A stretch of DNA of 64,000 nt from an uncultured Blastocatellia bacterium (lineage in GTDB: Bacteria; Acidobacteriota; Blastocatellia; HR10), in the NCBI GenBank assembly GCA_937934295.1, contig CALHAI010000005.1, positions 1 through 64,000 on the forward strand, in the 5' to 3' direction. The first letter of the stretch is position 1. Each line of letters begins with the position of its first letter. A program made the translations under genes and the position numbers. The notes beneath the pieces are model-generated. The model did no database searches. It was not told the DNA's origin and saw only the letters and a program-made list of their open reading frames with translations. Of the stretch, positions 8,706 to 19,372 are shown in pieces.

Positions 8706-9662
8706 TCAGAATTCGATCACCGACAGTCGCTCATCTGCGGTGCCGAAGCTCCAGGTCAGGCATCCATACCCCTTCATCTCCCGACATTCATATTCCCCAA
8801 CGGAGAAGAGCAGGTGATCGAACCGATGGGGCCAGTGATGTGACGTATCAATGATGCCGAGCGGTCGGGCCGAGAGCGTGAGCGAACGTCCGCGCATATC
8901 GATGACGCGCGCGTCCACCCGTTCGATGGATTTCCACCGGCGCTCGCTCCAGGTGACGGCCAGATGGGCCGAGTGCAAGAGCGCGCGTTCGTTCCCTTGA
9001 TGGAGATAGCCGCAGAGGTGGCGTCGACCGTCAGCGAAGTTCATGGCCGCCACGTTGACGACGAGCTCAGGAGAGAACGGAACCCAGAGTACGAGATACC
9101 CCCGCCAGAGCGCGCGCCCCCCCCATCCCCACATCCGATCGCGCATCCCGAGCGCTGCGACGGAAATCTCTTCCCCTTCGATGTTCATCCATCCCTCGTA
9201 CCACCCGACCTGATCGAAATGGCGGCTCTGCTCTCCCCCAGCCGCCTCCTCCATCCACAGCTTGGCCTCTGCCCAACTGAAGGCTCGATGCTGCGCACGG
9301 AAAGTGAGATCGAACTGCAATCGCGGACTATCATAGCGCAATCGCCATCGCGCGAAGGGCTCGACCATCTCCAGCTTCAGGGGGCCGAAGCTCAAGCGCT
9401 CTCGCCAGATATCGCGCGGGATCGCGTAGTCCATCTTCATCAGCTCATAGCGCAGATGTCCGTCCACGAACACATAGAGGGTGAGATCACCGCGACCGGC
9501 ATTGGGGAAGACGCCCTGGTAGACCTGGAATTGAACGCGTGCGGTCGGATCGAAGAATTCGAAATACCAGGCCTCGCGCCACCACGGTTCAGGACCCACA
9601 ACGTGAATATCATCGTCACTGGGATCGAGGCCAACGGGAACGAAATCGTCATCCTTGGACAT
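8706..9662 (-). CDS. Lipocalin/AttH-like (DUF7064-type) protein
   Basis: 318 aa ORF; ALGMRDRMWGWGG motif reminiscent of 'GMRDRSWG' AttH-like proteins found in lipid/steroid catabolic loci. Confidence 0.5.
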   Translation of the reverse strand: MSKDDDFVPVGLDPSDDDIHVVGPEPWWREAWYFEFFDPTARVQFQVYQGVFPNAGRGDLTLYVFVDGHLRYELMKMDYAIPRDIWRERLSFGPLKLEMVEPFARWRLRYDSPRLQFDLTFRAQHRAFSWAEAKLWMEEAAGGEQSRHFDQVGWYEGWMNIEGEEISVAALGMRDRMWGWGGRALWRGYLVLWVPFSPELVVNVAAMNFADGRRHLCGYLHQGNERALLHSAHLAVTWSERRWKSIERVDARVIDMRGRSLTLSARPLGIIDTSHHWPHRFDHLLFSVGEYECREMKGYGCLTWSFGTADERLSVIEF

Positions 9663-9705
9663 CGGTTCCCCTCCTTGCTCGGCTCATAGCCTGAAGCCCC
9701 TCGCC

Positions 9706-10503
9706 TCAGCGGCCGCAGAAGCGCGGTGGGCGCTTCTCGATGAACGCGCGCACGCCTTCGCCGAAGTCATCGGTCGCAGCGAGCATGCCGACGATTTGCC
9801 GCTCGCGCTCCAATTGCTCATCTAACGAAGCCGTGAGGCTCACCATCAGCAGATACTTGATGGCGGCGAGCGCCCGCACCGGTCCCTGTACGATGCGCGC
9901 GGCGAACGTCCGCGCTTCCTCAAGCAATTCACCCTCGGGGACCACACGATGTACGAGCCCCCATCGCGCGGCTTCCTCCGCTTCGATCAGCTCCCCACTC
10001 ACCATCCACTCGAAGGCCCTCCCCCACCCAATCAGCCGCGGGATGAAGAACGTTCCCCCGCAATCCGGCGCGATCCCCAACCGCACGAACGCCTGGTTGA
10101 AGCGCGTCCCCGCGGCCGCTAACCGATAGTCGCAAGCGAGCGCGAGATTGCAACCGCCGCCGCTGGCGACCCCATGAATGGCCGCGATAACGATCTTCGG
10201 CATCCCGCGAATGATCCGGACAACATCATTCAAGGGGGCGAGCAACTCGTCCAACAAGTGGTCGGCCGAAGCCCTTTCCTCCAACCGCCGCCCGAGATAC
10301 TTCAAATCGGCCCCCGCCGAGAATGCTCGCCCGGCTCCGGTGAGGATCACAGCTCGGACGTCCTCCCGTGCCTGAAGGGCCCGAAAGACCTCGCGCAGTT
10401 CGGTCGCCAAGGTCGCATCAATGGCGTTGAGCACCTCAGGCCGATGGAGCGTCACCGTAGCCACCCCTTCACTCACCGCAAGCTGCACGGTCTGTCCACC
10501 CAT
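9706..10503 (-). CDS. Enoyl-CoA hydratase/isomerase family protein
   Basis: ILTGAGRAFSAGADLKYL, AAIHGVASGGGCNLALACDYRLAA, GIAPDCGGTFFIPRLIG. Confidence 0.93.
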   Translation of the reverse strand: MGGQTVQLAVSEGVATVTLHRPEVLNAIDATLATELREVFRALQAREDVRAVILTGAGRAFSAGADLKYLGRRLEERASADHLLDELLAPLNDVVRIIRGMPKIVIAAIHGVASGGGCNLALACDYRLAAAGTRFNQAFVRLGIAPDCGGTFFIPRLIGWGRAFEWMVSGELIEAEEAARWGLVHRVVPEGELLEEARTFAARIVQGPVRALAAIKYLLMVSLTASLDEQLERERQIVGMLAATDDFGEGVRAFIEKRPPRFCGR

Positions 10504-10519
10504 ATCCCCCCTCGTACGC

Positions 10520-11527
10520 TCACGCCTTCCCCGCCACACGCAACCGCTTCACCTCCTCGATCAGGACCGGAATGATATTCTCGTAGGCTTCGACGATCCC
10601 CAGATCAGCCACTTTGAAAATCGGCGCGTGTGGGTCCGTGTTAATGGCGACGATGCATTTCGCCCTGGAGATCCCAACGACATGTTGACTGGCTCCGGAG
10701 ATGCCGACGGCGAGATAGAGATCAGGAGCGACCTTCTTCCCTGTCTGTCCGATCTGCCAGCTCGCTGGCACCCATCCGGCATCACACGCCGCGCGCGAAG
10801 CTCCGACAGCCCCCCCCAACCATCGCGCCAGCTCTTCCAACAGCCGGAACCCTTCGGGGCCCCCTATGCCCCGTCCACCGCTCACGACGATCTGCGCCTC
10901 TTCGAGCGCAGTGCCAGTCGCTGACTCCTCTTGGATTCGCTCCAGGAGCCGCGTCCGCTCCAATGAGGGATCGAGCGCCACCTCGACCCATGTCGTGTCT
11001 CCCCCGACGATCTCCCCCTCGATTGGATCAAATGCGCGCGGGCGCACGCAAACGACGACCGGGGGTCGAGAGGCGACCAACATGGCGTGGGCTTTCCCTC
11101 CATAGACGGGTTTGGTGATGACCACCGCCCCATCTTCAGCTTGGAGTCCGATGACGTCGGTCACCATCGCCGCTCCCAGCCGATAGGCCAGCCGCGGAGC
11201 GATCTCCAGTGCAATCGTCCGACCGGGGAAGAGGATCACGTCCGGTCGAACGGTCGCCAGCAGCTGTTCGAGGGCGCTCACATACAACTCCGGCGCATAT
11301 CCCCGAAGCATCGGATGAGCGATGAAGAACGTGCGCGCGTTCGCTGATGCCTCCAATGTCAGGCCCGCTCTCTCTGGGCGCTCAGCGACGGATTCTGCAG
11401 CCGGGCCGACGAGTGCTACATTCACTTCCCCAGCGAACGCCGTTGCGAGGGCGCGGGCTGCGCCGATGGCTTCGCGCTCACTCCGCCCGACCTCAGGCGT
11501 CGGAAGAACGACTAAGATGACGCGCAT
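10520..11527 (-). CDS. etfA: Electron transfer flavoprotein alpha subunit
   Basis: [89 protein letters not shown]. Confidence 0.95.
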   Translation of the reverse strand: MRVILVVLPTPEVGRSEREAIGAARALATAFAGEVNVALVGPAAESVAERPERAGLTLEASANARTFFIAHPMLRGYAPELYVSALEQLLATVRPDVILFPGRTIALEIAPRLAYRLGAAMVTDVIGLQAEDGAVVITKPVYGGKAHAMLVASRPPVVVCVRPRAFDPIEGEIVGGDTTWVEVALDPSLERTRLLERIQEESATGTALEEAQIVVSGGRGIGGPEGFRLLEELARWLGGAVGASRAACDAGWVPASWQIGQTGKKVAPDLYLAVGISGASQHVVGISRAKCIVAINTDPHAPIFKVADLGIVEAYENIIPVLIEEVKRLRVAGKA

Positions 11528-11540
11528 ACGCTCCCCCCAC

Positions 11541-12353
11541 TCAGAGAATTCGCCGTTCTCGCAGCGCCCGCACAAGATGCACAGCTTTTTCGGTAACGGT
11601 CTCCCCTTCGATCCATTCGCACGCTTTCGACGTGCCCGGAATGACCAGCTCCCGCACCTGCAGGCGTCCGTTCGCTCCCCAAAGCCCCGTTACGTCGCTC
11701 ACTAACTCTGGAATCGTCCACATGGGGATCGGCGCGCGCGCCGCGAGCATCGTGTCCCGTACTTTGGGCAAGCGCGGGACGTTCGTCTCCTCGTTGGTGA
11801 TCGTCGCCACCGCCGGTCGCGCTGCCCACACGATCTCCCACCCCTCGTCTGACTGCCGTCGCATGAGGAATCCGCCGTCCGTCGCCTCGATGCGCGAGAC
11901 GAAGGTCACACACGTCCATCCAAGCGCTTCGGCCAGGAACGATCCGACTTGTCCCCCGTGCCAATCCCCGGTCTCGCGCCCGCAGAGGACGAGGTCCACC
12001 GGATGCAATCGCTCTACAGCCGCCTTCAGCAGACTCGCGACGACGACCCCATCGAGCACCGGTCCCCCCTCGCTCGAGATCAAGATCGCTCGATCGGCGC
12101 GTAAACTCAACGCCCTCCGCAGCACATCCGCTGCCGATGGTGGACCGACTGTGAGCGCGATGACCTCCACCGGCTCGCGCTCGATCATCCGCTCCCGGAG
12201 TTGCAAGGCGACCTCTACCGCGTTCTCATCGAAGATGCTCATGACCAATTGTCCAATCCCTTCAGCCGCCGCAGTCCGCTCCGCATTGAGCCGGAATTCG
12301 CCTGGCGGAATCTCCGGATCTAAAATCTGTGTCACGCAGACGATGACGCGCAT
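11541..12353 (-). CDS. etfB: Electron transfer flavoprotein beta subunit
   Basis: MRVIVCVTQI, NAVEVALQLRE, LVLCGRETGDWHGGQVGSFLAEALGW. Confidence 0.93.
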   Translation of the reverse strand: MRVIVCVTQILDPEIPPGEFRLNAERTAAAEGIGQLVMSIFDENAVEVALQLRERMIEREPVEVIALTVGPPSAADVLRRALSLRADRAILISSEGGPVLDGVVVASLLKAAVERLHPVDLVLCGRETGDWHGGQVGSFLAEALGWTCVTFVSRIEATDGGFLMRRQSDEGWEIVWAARPAVATITNEETNVPRLPKVRDTMLAARAPIPMWTIPELVSDVTGLWGANGRLQVRELVIPGTSKACEWIEGETVTEKAVHLVRALRERRIL

Positions 12354-12417
12354 ACCCCTTTCCCCTCATGATGAACTGACCGGGAGTTCGCGAACTTCGG
12401 GGGACGATCGCCGGCAC

Positions 12418-13581
12418 TCACCGTCCTAAGACGACGACGCAGGCGACTGAGCCCGGTCCTCCGAGATTATGCACAAGCCCCAACTCGGCATTCTTCACTT
12501 GTCGAGCCCCAGCTTGCCCGCGCAACTGAAGGACGATCTCCGTGAGCATGCGCACGCCACTCGCGCCAATGGGATGGCCGAACGATTTCAATCCCCCACT
12601 CGGATTCACCGGCAGATCTCCCGCAAGCGCGCTCCGCCCCTCTTCGATGAAATATCGCCCTTCCCCCTTCTTGCAGAATCCCAAGTCCTCATAATTGGCG
12701 ATCTCCGTCCACGTGAAGCAATCGTGCACTTCCGCCACGGAGATCTCCCGTGCCGGATTCCGAATCCCCGCCATGCGATACGCCTCAGCCGCCGCGGCCA
12801 CCGTCGCCGGAAACCCGATGTACTCGAACGTCGGATCGAAAAACGGCCAGCCTGTTTCTACGGCCAATCCAATCCCTTTGACATAGACCGGATCCTCCCG
12901 AAACTGTCGCGCACGATCGGCCCGACAGATGATGACTGCCGCCGCTCCATCCGTCGTCGGACAGCAATCGTAGAGCCCGAATGGATAGGCCACAAGCGGC
13001 GCCGCCAGGACCTGTTCTTCGGTCACCTCCATCCGAAAATGGGCCTTTGGATTGAGGGCGCCGTTGTGATGATTTTTCACAGCTACCTTCGCCAGCGTGT
13101 GCCGATCGCCGCCGAACCGATGGAAATATCGATTCGCCGCCAGGGCGAAAAGGCCCGGCGGCGTCGAACCCGCTTCCAGATACGGATGTGTCCCCTCTCG
13201 CTGCAGCCCGCGCACAGGCCGATCCCGCAACTTCTCGGCCCCGACAACCAACACCACCTCATATACCCCAGCGGCCACAGCCAGACACGCATTCCGAAAG
13301 GCATCCGTCCCGGTCGCGCAGTAGTTCTCCACCCGCGTGATCGGCTTCCCATACAGCCGCAGGGCATCGGCCAAGGTGACGCTCGCTTTCCCCCCTCCGA
13401 ATCCCGGCGAGAATGTGCCCAACCAAGCGGCCTCTACCCGCTCCGGCTCGATCCCCGCATCCTCATAAGCGGCCAACGCCGCTTCCGCCATCAACTCCGA
13501 TAAGCTCTTGTCATGCAACTCGCCGAACTTTGTGCAACCGATCCCAATGACAGCCACTTTGTCCTTGAGACTCTCAGCCAT
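12418..13581 (-). CDS. Thiolase (SCP2-type acetyl-CoA acetyltransferase family) with apparently intact Cys
   Basis: VENYCATGTDAFRNA, HDCFTWTEI, NPSGGLKSFGHPIGASG. Confidence 0.92.
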   Translation of the reverse strand: MAESLKDKVAVIGIGCTKFGELHDKSLSELMAEAALAAYEDAGIEPERVEAAWLGTFSPGFGGGKASVTLADALRLYGKPITRVENYCATGTDAFRNACLAVAAGVYEVVLVVGAEKLRDRPVRGLQREGTHPYLEAGSTPPGLFALAANRYFHRFGGDRHTLAKVAVKNHHNGALNPKAHFRMEVTEEQVLAAPLVAYPFGLYDCCPTTDGAAAVIICRADRARQFREDPVYVKGIGLAVETGWPFFDPTFEYIGFPATVAAAAEAYRMAGIRNPAREISVAEVHDCFTWTEIANYEDLGFCKKGEGRYFIEEGRSALAGDLPVNPSGGLKSFGHPIGASGVRMLTEIVLQLRGQAGARQVKNAELGLVHNLGGPGSVACVVVLGR

Positions 13582-14980
13582 CTTCCCCTCCCTCCGGTCG
13601 GCACTTCCAGTAGTAATGATAGAGACCGCCGCCCGCCCCCAACCGCCGCAGCGTCAGACGCACCCGCATCCCAATACGCACTTCCGAAGGTTCGACGTCA
13701 GTCACCTGCACATAGAGTCGCCCTCCCCCTTCGATGTCCACCACGGCCAACACCGTCGGCGGCATGGGCGAAGCCGCGAGCCAATCCACTGTATATGTGA
13801 ACACCTCCCCCTGCCGACCAAGCGAGACCTCGCGCAGGCCCGTCATGCTGTGGCACCTTTGACAGATACGCGTCGGCGGAAACTGCCGCAGACCGCATTC
13901 CCCACATTCGGTTCCCCGCAGACGAATCGTGCGCGCCTCCTCCTTCTCATAGAAGACGTTCGAGAGCACTGGTCCCTCCTCGTGATGCCGAAAGTACTCT
14001 CGCGCCTTCCGAAACCGTTCGTAGGAGGGGAAGCGCAGCCCACGTCGAAGTTGTTCGGCGATCGGATCGCGCACCACATAGCCCTCAATAAGCGGCGTCA
14101 CTTCAAACAGCACGGCATCGGCGCCACTCCCATAGCCGACCAAGAGGATTCGATCCCCGGGCCGCGCTTGTTCGAGTGCCGCGCTCAGCAGAAACAGCGG
14201 CATCGCGCATCCGAGCATCCCCACGCGATCCAGAAACGTCTCCTGCACTTGCTCAGCGCGAAACCCCAATTCCGACGCCACGCGCGTCGCCATCTTCGGA
14301 TCCAAAGGCGGGAGAATCACCCGCGCGATCTCCGAAGGCCGGAGCCCACTCTTCTCCAATACCCGCGCGATCGCGCGACCGACGATCCGACAATAGCCCT
14401 CCACCGTGAACCGAGAAGCAAAGCTCGTGATCCGCTCATCTTTATCCCGCCGGACGAAATCAAGGAAATCGTCGCTCACACTCGCCCACGCCTTCGCCGC
14501 AGCCACGACGTGCTCTCGCCCGACGGCTACAGCCGCCGCCCCATCCCCAAACCATTGCTCCTCAGGCGACTCCGGCGACGCTTCTCGCACGTCGGCGGCG
14601 ACGACGAGGATCGGCTCCTGCCCCCCCACAGCCGCGCGATCCAGAGCCGCCATGAGCGCTACCGTTCCTGCTCGCAGCGAATGCGCGAAGTCCGCAACTG
14701 CGATCTCTTCCGGGAGATCACAGGCTGTCGCCAGCAGTGCGGCGTTCATCCGCTCCAGATACGGCGCCGTCGTGGAAGCGAAATAGATTCCACCGCAAGC
14801 GGGGAGGTCTAATCCTTGTACGGCCTCTAGGGCGAGCGTCAGCGCATCTTCGTCGAACCCGATGGCTGTTCGCTCGCCTTCCAAGACAGGCTTCCCCCCA
14901 TGGGCGGCAGCAATCTTCTCCCGTTCGATCCGGTGTCGCGGCAGATACACGGCATGTCGGGTGATCCCGATCATCTCCAA
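13574..14980 (-). CDS. HMG-CoA synthase-like (thiolase fold) protein fused to C-terminal DUF35 zinc-ribbon/OB-fold
   Basis: N-terminal HMGS-like region (EEQWFGDGAAAVAVG) and C-terminal GTECGECGLRQFPPTRICQRCHS...GEVFTYTVDW. Confidence 0.85.
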   Translation of the reverse strand: MEMIGITRHAVYLPRHRIEREKIAAAHGGKPVLEGERTAIGFDEDALTLALEAVQGLDLPACGGIYFASTTAPYLERMNAALLATACDLPEEIAVADFAHSLRAGTVALMAALDRAAVGGQEPILVVAADVREASPESPEEQWFGDGAAAVAVGREHVVAAAKAWASVSDDFLDFVRRDKDERITSFASRFTVEGYCRIVGRAIARVLEKSGLRPSEIARVILPPLDPKMATRVASELGFRAEQVQETFLDRVGMLGCAMPLFLLSAALEQARPGDRILLVGYGSGADAVLFEVTPLIEGYVVRDPIAEQLRRGLRFPSYERFRKAREYFRHHEEGPVLSNVFYEKEEARTIRLRGTECGECGLRQFPPTRICQRCHSMTGLREVSLGRQGEVFTYTVDWLAASPMPPTVLAVVDIEGGGRLYVQVTDVEPSEVRIGMRVRLTLRRLGAGGGLYHYYWKCRPEGGEDG

Positions 14981-15009
14981 AGCTCAAGACATTTCATCGC
15001 CGAGCTCAA

Positions 15010-16641
15010 TTACCCTTTTGCTCGCAGCAGTCCCCGACGATCCACCCGCGTGCGCAAGAGCCGAAGCTCCTCCGACGTCGGTGGCGGCGTCTCCGGCACA
15101 TCGGCCGGGATGACCAAATCAAATCCCGTATTCTCCCGAATCTGGTCCACGCTCACCCCCGGATGCCGCCAGACCACACGCATCCGCCCCTCGGCGTCAA
15201 AATCCAACACAGCCAGATCAGTGACGACCCAAAACTCCGTGAGGGAGTGAGCATACCCCGGAGCTGAGACGAAATCAACGCGCTCGACGAAGACCTGAGG
15301 CGTATGCCGGCGAAAGAAGGCCACACGACGCCGCGCGCAAGGGGCCAATTCCAATCCCACGCTCCCTGGTCCTCTCAGTCGCGGCGCCGACCACGTCCCC
15401 ACACCCACGAGATTCACATTCCCATGCCGATCGATTTGCAAGCCGCTCAAGAACATCACGTCGAAGGCGCCCCGGAGCTCCAGATCGAACAATTCTTCTA
15501 AGCGCAGCACGGCTTCCGCTCGTGAGATCGCCTGCGCGGAATTCACCGAGGGTAAGAGTTCTTCCAGCTCTGGGTTGAGCGCTGCCGTCCCCCCCATGGT
15601 GAACGAGAGATTGGGCGCATGCGTGAGTTGCGCCAATCGTAACCCGGCCGCCACCTCCCAACACCCCGTGCCGACGCCGACGAAATCCCCATCTCGGACC
15701 AAGCGCGAAAAAATAACGGCCAGCCACTCTCTTGATGAAGGCGGGGCAACCTCCGCCACCTCTTCCGCGCGATCTTCCGATGCCCTCGCGATCACCCCCT
15801 TCTTCAAATACTCCGATTCATCGGACGAGAGCACGAGGTCCTGGAGATACCTCGCCATCCCCTCGCGCGTCCGGCTGTGGGCGAGATAGAACCGCAGATG
15901 TTCGCGATCCACGTCGTAGAGCGGTTCGCTCGCCGTCGGATGTGCCGCTCCGAACATGGGGACGACCATATCCACCAAAATGGATGGAAGCGTCGTCCGC
16001 TGTGGCTCCGCGCGCACGATGTCATGCGGGATCAGTTCATCGCAACTGAGGATGACACGACGCGCCGCCCGCGCCAGCAGCGGGTCCATGTAGACCGATC
16101 CGAGATGTCGCGCATTCCCAAAAGGATCGCTCTGTGGCGCATGCAACAGTGCCCAATCGGGCGCGAGCGCGGGCACGCAGAGGACCTCCTCACCGGTGAA
16201 TGGATCGCGCGTGAAGCGATAGTCCGTGTTCACCCGAACAAGATCCGTATAGGCGAGCGTGCGCGGAAGAGCGAAGAAGGGCGCCCCGGCCGCCCCCGCC
16301 TTCAGGCCGAAGGCGAGAAAGGCTTCTCCAATCTCGCGAATCTCAACCTCCCCACATTCGGCGGCGCGCCGAAAATTCGGCGCCACACCGAACTCCTCCA
16401 ACCCCACGTAAGGGCTGATCACCCGACGCACGCATCTGGCCCCGATAAGCAGATCGAGCGGAAAGCCCGCCACGGCAGACGTGATCACCGTCAGATCCCG
16501 CTTCCGCTGCCGAATCAGCTCCCGCACCAGCGCCATCGGCACGTTGAAATAGGATAACCCCCCGATGGCGATCGTGCTCCCATCCTCGATCTGCTCGATG
16601 GCCTCACGGAGCGAGACGATCTTCTCCCGTCGCGTCGTCAC
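15010..16641 (-). CDS. Fused alpha+beta CoA-transferase-family protein (GctAB/IpdAB-like)
   Basis: N-half GSTIAIGGLSYFNVPMALVRELIR..DLLIGARCVRRVI; C-half LVRDGDFVGVGTGCWEVAAGLRLAQLTHAPN...GNVNLVGVGTW. Confidence 0.88.
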   Translation of the reverse strand: MTTRREKIVSLREAIEQIEDGSTIAIGGLSYFNVPMALVRELIRQRKRDLTVITSAVAGFPLDLLIGARCVRRVISPYVGLEEFGVAPNFRRAAECGEVEIREIGEAFLAFGLKAGAAGAPFFALPRTLAYTDLVRVNTDYRFTRDPFTGEEVLCVPALAPDWALLHAPQSDPFGNARHLGSVYMDPLLARAARRVILSCDELIPHDIVRAEPQRTTLPSILVDMVVPMFGAAHPTASEPLYDVDREHLRFYLAHSRTREGMARYLQDLVLSSDESEYLKKGVIARASEDRAEEVAEVAPPSSREWLAVIFSRLVRDGDFVGVGTGCWEVAAGLRLAQLTHAPNLSFTMGGTAALNPELEELLPSVNSAQAISRAEAVLRLEELFDLELRGAFDVMFLSGLQIDRHGNVNLVGVGTWSAPRLRGPGSVGLELAPCARRRVAFFRRHTPQVFVERVDFVSAPGYAHSLTEFWVVTDLAVLDFDAEGRMRVVWRHPGVSVDQIRENTGFDLVIPADVPETPPPTSEELRLLRTRVDRRGLLRAKG

Positions 16642-18014
16642 TTCTGATCCCGTCGCTCGATGAGCTTCGTCTTATGGGCCGTGCGCTCGAGCGTCCCCTC
16701 AGGAACCATCTCGATCTCCGGACGCACGCGCAGGCGATCGTGCATCGCTTCGGCGATCTCCACCTTCAAGCGCTCGATCTGCTCCCCTTCCAAACCCGCG
16801 CTGTATTCGACCCGAAGCCGCAGTGGTGGCATCACGCGCGGCCCCGGAACGTCGAGCACGATCCGCATCTCCCCGGTTACGCGCGGGGAGAATGATTCAA
16901 CGAGATTCTTCACCGCCGCTGGGTAGACCTTCACCCCCTTGACGATCAAGAGGTCATCCACGCGCCCGAGCACTTTGATGCGCGGTCCTGGCCGCCCACA
17001 CGGACATGGCGTCGTGAACACCTGATAGATGTCTCCCACGGAATATCGAATCGGCGGTTGCGCTTCCCATTCCAGGGCCGTCTTCACCCGCTCGCCAATG
17101 GCCCCATCCTCCAATGGAAGGGGCTCCTTCGTCTCCGGATCCACGAGATCGTAGGAGACGGAGAAATCTTCCCCCACCACGTGCATCCCCTGATATTCAG
17201 GAGCGTCGCACGAGACGTTGAGGATTCCATGAGCCCCACCGAGCATATCGTAGAGCCGCGCGCCATATGCTTCTTGAATCTTCCGACGCACCTCGAGCAG
17301 CCCGGCTCCAGGTTCTCCCGCGCAGCAGATGATCTCAATGCCCAGCTCGCCGACCTCGCACCCAAGGACCTTGGGCGCGACCTCGATCAGATATTCGGCA
17401 TATGAAGGCGTGCACAACAGCGCTCGAGGGCGCGTCCACCGAATGAGTTTCAATAAGCGTTCACTTCCGGCCTCAGCGCCGCAGGGGATCGGACGCGCCC
17501 CCATCCATTCCAACGCCCGAACGACAGGCACTCCGGCCAGGAACATGCTCAGTCCGAAGGCGTGCATCACGGTATCCTTGGGTCTGATCCCCGCACGCCA
17601 GAATCCGCGCGCCCAGAGGCGATTGGTGACCTCCACGTCGTGTCGCGTGAAGGCATAAAACGTCGGCTCCCCCGTCGTCCCCGACGTCGCCGCGACGGCG
17701 ACCACCTGCTCCACGGGTGCGCAGAGGAACATCCCAAAGGGATGACCCAACTCGCGCAGCGATTGCTCCTGACTCTCCCGATGAATTTCCGGCGTGATGA
17801 AGATCGGCAACTGACGCAAATCCTCCAGCGTGCGGATGTCCTCGGGATGCGCTCCCGCTTGATGAAACTTCTCGCGGTAGAAAGCCGACCTCTCATAAGC
17901 GTAGCGGAGTTGACGCCGGAGCTTCTCTACGCGCACGGCCTCAAGCCGCTCCTCGGGCATCAACTCCCATTCCGGCTCGAAATACACCTCGGATTGCCGT
18001 TCAACCGGTGACAT
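16638..18014 (-). CDS. Phenylacetate-CoA ligase (PaaK)-family AMP-forming ligase
   Basis: VAATSGTTGEPTFYAFT, EIICCAGEPG, PIRYSVGDIYQV, LLIVKGVKVYPAAVKNLVE. Confidence 0.9.
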   Translation of the reverse strand: MSPVERQSEVYFEPEWELMPEERLEAVRVEKLRRQLRYAYERSAFYREKFHQAGAHPEDIRTLEDLRQLPIFITPEIHRESQEQSLRELGHPFGMFLCAPVEQVVAVAATSGTTGEPTFYAFTRHDVEVTNRLWARGFWRAGIRPKDTVMHAFGLSMFLAGVPVVRALEWMGARPIPCGAEAGSERLLKLIRWTRPRALLCTPSYAEYLIEVAPKVLGCEVGELGIEIICCAGEPGAGLLEVRRKIQEAYGARLYDMLGGAHGILNVSCDAPEYQGMHVVGEDFSVSYDLVDPETKEPLPLEDGAIGERVKTALEWEAQPPIRYSVGDIYQVFTTPCPCGRPGPRIKVLGRVDDLLIVKGVKVYPAAVKNLVESFSPRVTGEMRIVLDVPGPRVMPPLRLRVEYSAGLEGEQIERLKVEIAEAMHDRLRVRPEIEMVPEGTLERTAHKTKLIERRDQK

Positions 18015-18021
18015 AGCCCCC

Positions 18022-18498
18022 TCACGAGGTCTCGTCCACATCGGGCACCCACCGATTGCCCTCCACCCGATACCGAGTGGCGACCTCGACGAGCACACCA
18101 TGCGCCTTACGTGGCGGGACGAAGACCCACTTCAACCACGGAATGTTCGAGGGCCCCGTCGGTTCAGTGCTCGTCAGCGGAATCTCGGCCTGCTGCAGGT
18201 CTTCGATCGTTTGTGCGAGATCACTCGTCGTGAAGGCGATGTGATGGACGCGCTCGCCATATTTCTCCAGGAGCTTCTGATCGGCCGGATGTTGGCTCTC
18301 GAAGAATTGCAGTGAAGTCCCATGGGGATTGACGAAAGTCGCCCATCGGAGCTTATACCCGTCGGCCTCGCCTTCATCCCACACGATCTGTCGCGCTTGT
18401 TCCGGATCAAGGACGCTCAGGATCTGCTGATAATCCCTCACGGCCTGATCCAGATCGCGCACCAGGAAGGCGATGTGATCGAATTTCAACTTCGGCAT
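18022..18498 (-). CDS. VOC family (glyoxalase/methylmalonyl-CoA epimerase-like)
   Basis: MPKLKFDHIAFLVRDLDQAVRDYQQIL, GERVHHIAFTTSDLAQTIEDL. Confidence 0.88.
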   Translation of the reverse strand: MPKLKFDHIAFLVRDLDQAVRDYQQILSVLDPEQARQIVWDEGEADGYKLRWATFVNPHGTSLQFFESQHPADQKLLEKYGERVHHIAFTTSDLAQTIEDLQQAEIPLTSTEPTGPSNIPWLKWVFVPPRKAHGVLVEVATRYRVEGNRWVPDVDETS

Positions 18499-18529
18499 GG
18501 CTCTCCCTCCCTTGCAGAGCATCCCGCCG

Positions 18530-19372
18530 TCACGTTCCCGAGACGGGATTGATGAACTCCAAGCCTCCGTCAATTTGTAGGACTTGTCCGGTGATGAAAT
18601 CGGCCTGTGGGGAAGCCAGGAACACGATGGCCGAGGCCACGTCTTCTGGGTATCCGGGACGCCCGAAGGGCATCTGTCTGAGGATACGCTCGCGCACGTC
18701 TGGAGGAAGCCCGAGCCCAGGCGGAGCCCCCTTCCCCCGCGCGGACGTCAGACGCGTCTCGATGAATCCGGGCGCGACGGCATTGACGTTGACCAGAAAG
18801 GGTGCCAGCTCGCGAGCCGCCGCCTTGGTCAATCCAATCACGCCCGCCTTGGCCGCCGCATAATTAGCATTGCCCACGGTACCATAAATCCCGGCGATCG
18901 AGCTGACGTTGACGATCTTGCGATGCACGCGTTCGCCGCGTTGCTGATCGCGTCGGAACGCCTCGCGGAAATAAACGGCCGCCGCGCGCATGAGATAGAA
19001 TGTGCCGCGCAGCACAACGTCCAGGACGTGATTGAACTGCTCATCGGTCATGCGATGCAGCAGGGCGTCGGCCGTAATGCCCGCGTTATTAACCACGATG
19101 TCAAGCTGCCCGAACCGCGCGAGCGCGGCCTCCACAAGCGCCGGCGCCAGGTCCGCTTGCGCGACGCTGCCTAGGACGACGCTCGCTTGCCCGCCACGCT
19201 CGCGTACAAGCGCTTCGGTCTCGCGCGCCGGCTCCTCGTCCACATCGTTGATGAGGACGCGAGCGCCGAGCGCCGCAAGCGTCAACACTGTCGCCCGCCC
19301 GATCCCGCGCCCCGATCCTGTCACGACGGCGACCTTCCCGTCCAACGAGAGCATCGCCCCTCCGACCGTCAA
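18530..19372 (-). CDS. SDR family oxidoreductase (FabG-like)
   Basis: GKVAVVTGSGRGIGRAT, VVNNAGITAD, YAAAKAGVIGLTKA. Confidence 0.93.
   Translation of the reverse strand: MTVGGAMLSLDGKVAVVTGSGRGIGRATVLTLAALGARVLINDVDEEPARETEALVRERGGQASVVLGSVAQADLAPALVEAALARFGQLDIVVNNAGITADALLHRMTDEQFNHVLDVVLRGTFYLMRAAAVYFREAFRRDQQRGERVHRKIVNVSSIAGIYGTVGNANYAAAKAGVIGLTKAAARELAPFLVNVNAVAPGFIETRLTSARGKGAPPGLGLPPDVRERILRQMPFGRPGYPEDVASAIVFLASPQADFITGQVLQIDGGLEFINPVSGT

Noticed and set aside
13508-14812. 434-aa plus-strand ORF antisense to the HMGS-like gene
   Set aside because: Arginine/proline/serine-rich shadow ORF with no family motif; the minus-strand gene is clearly coding.
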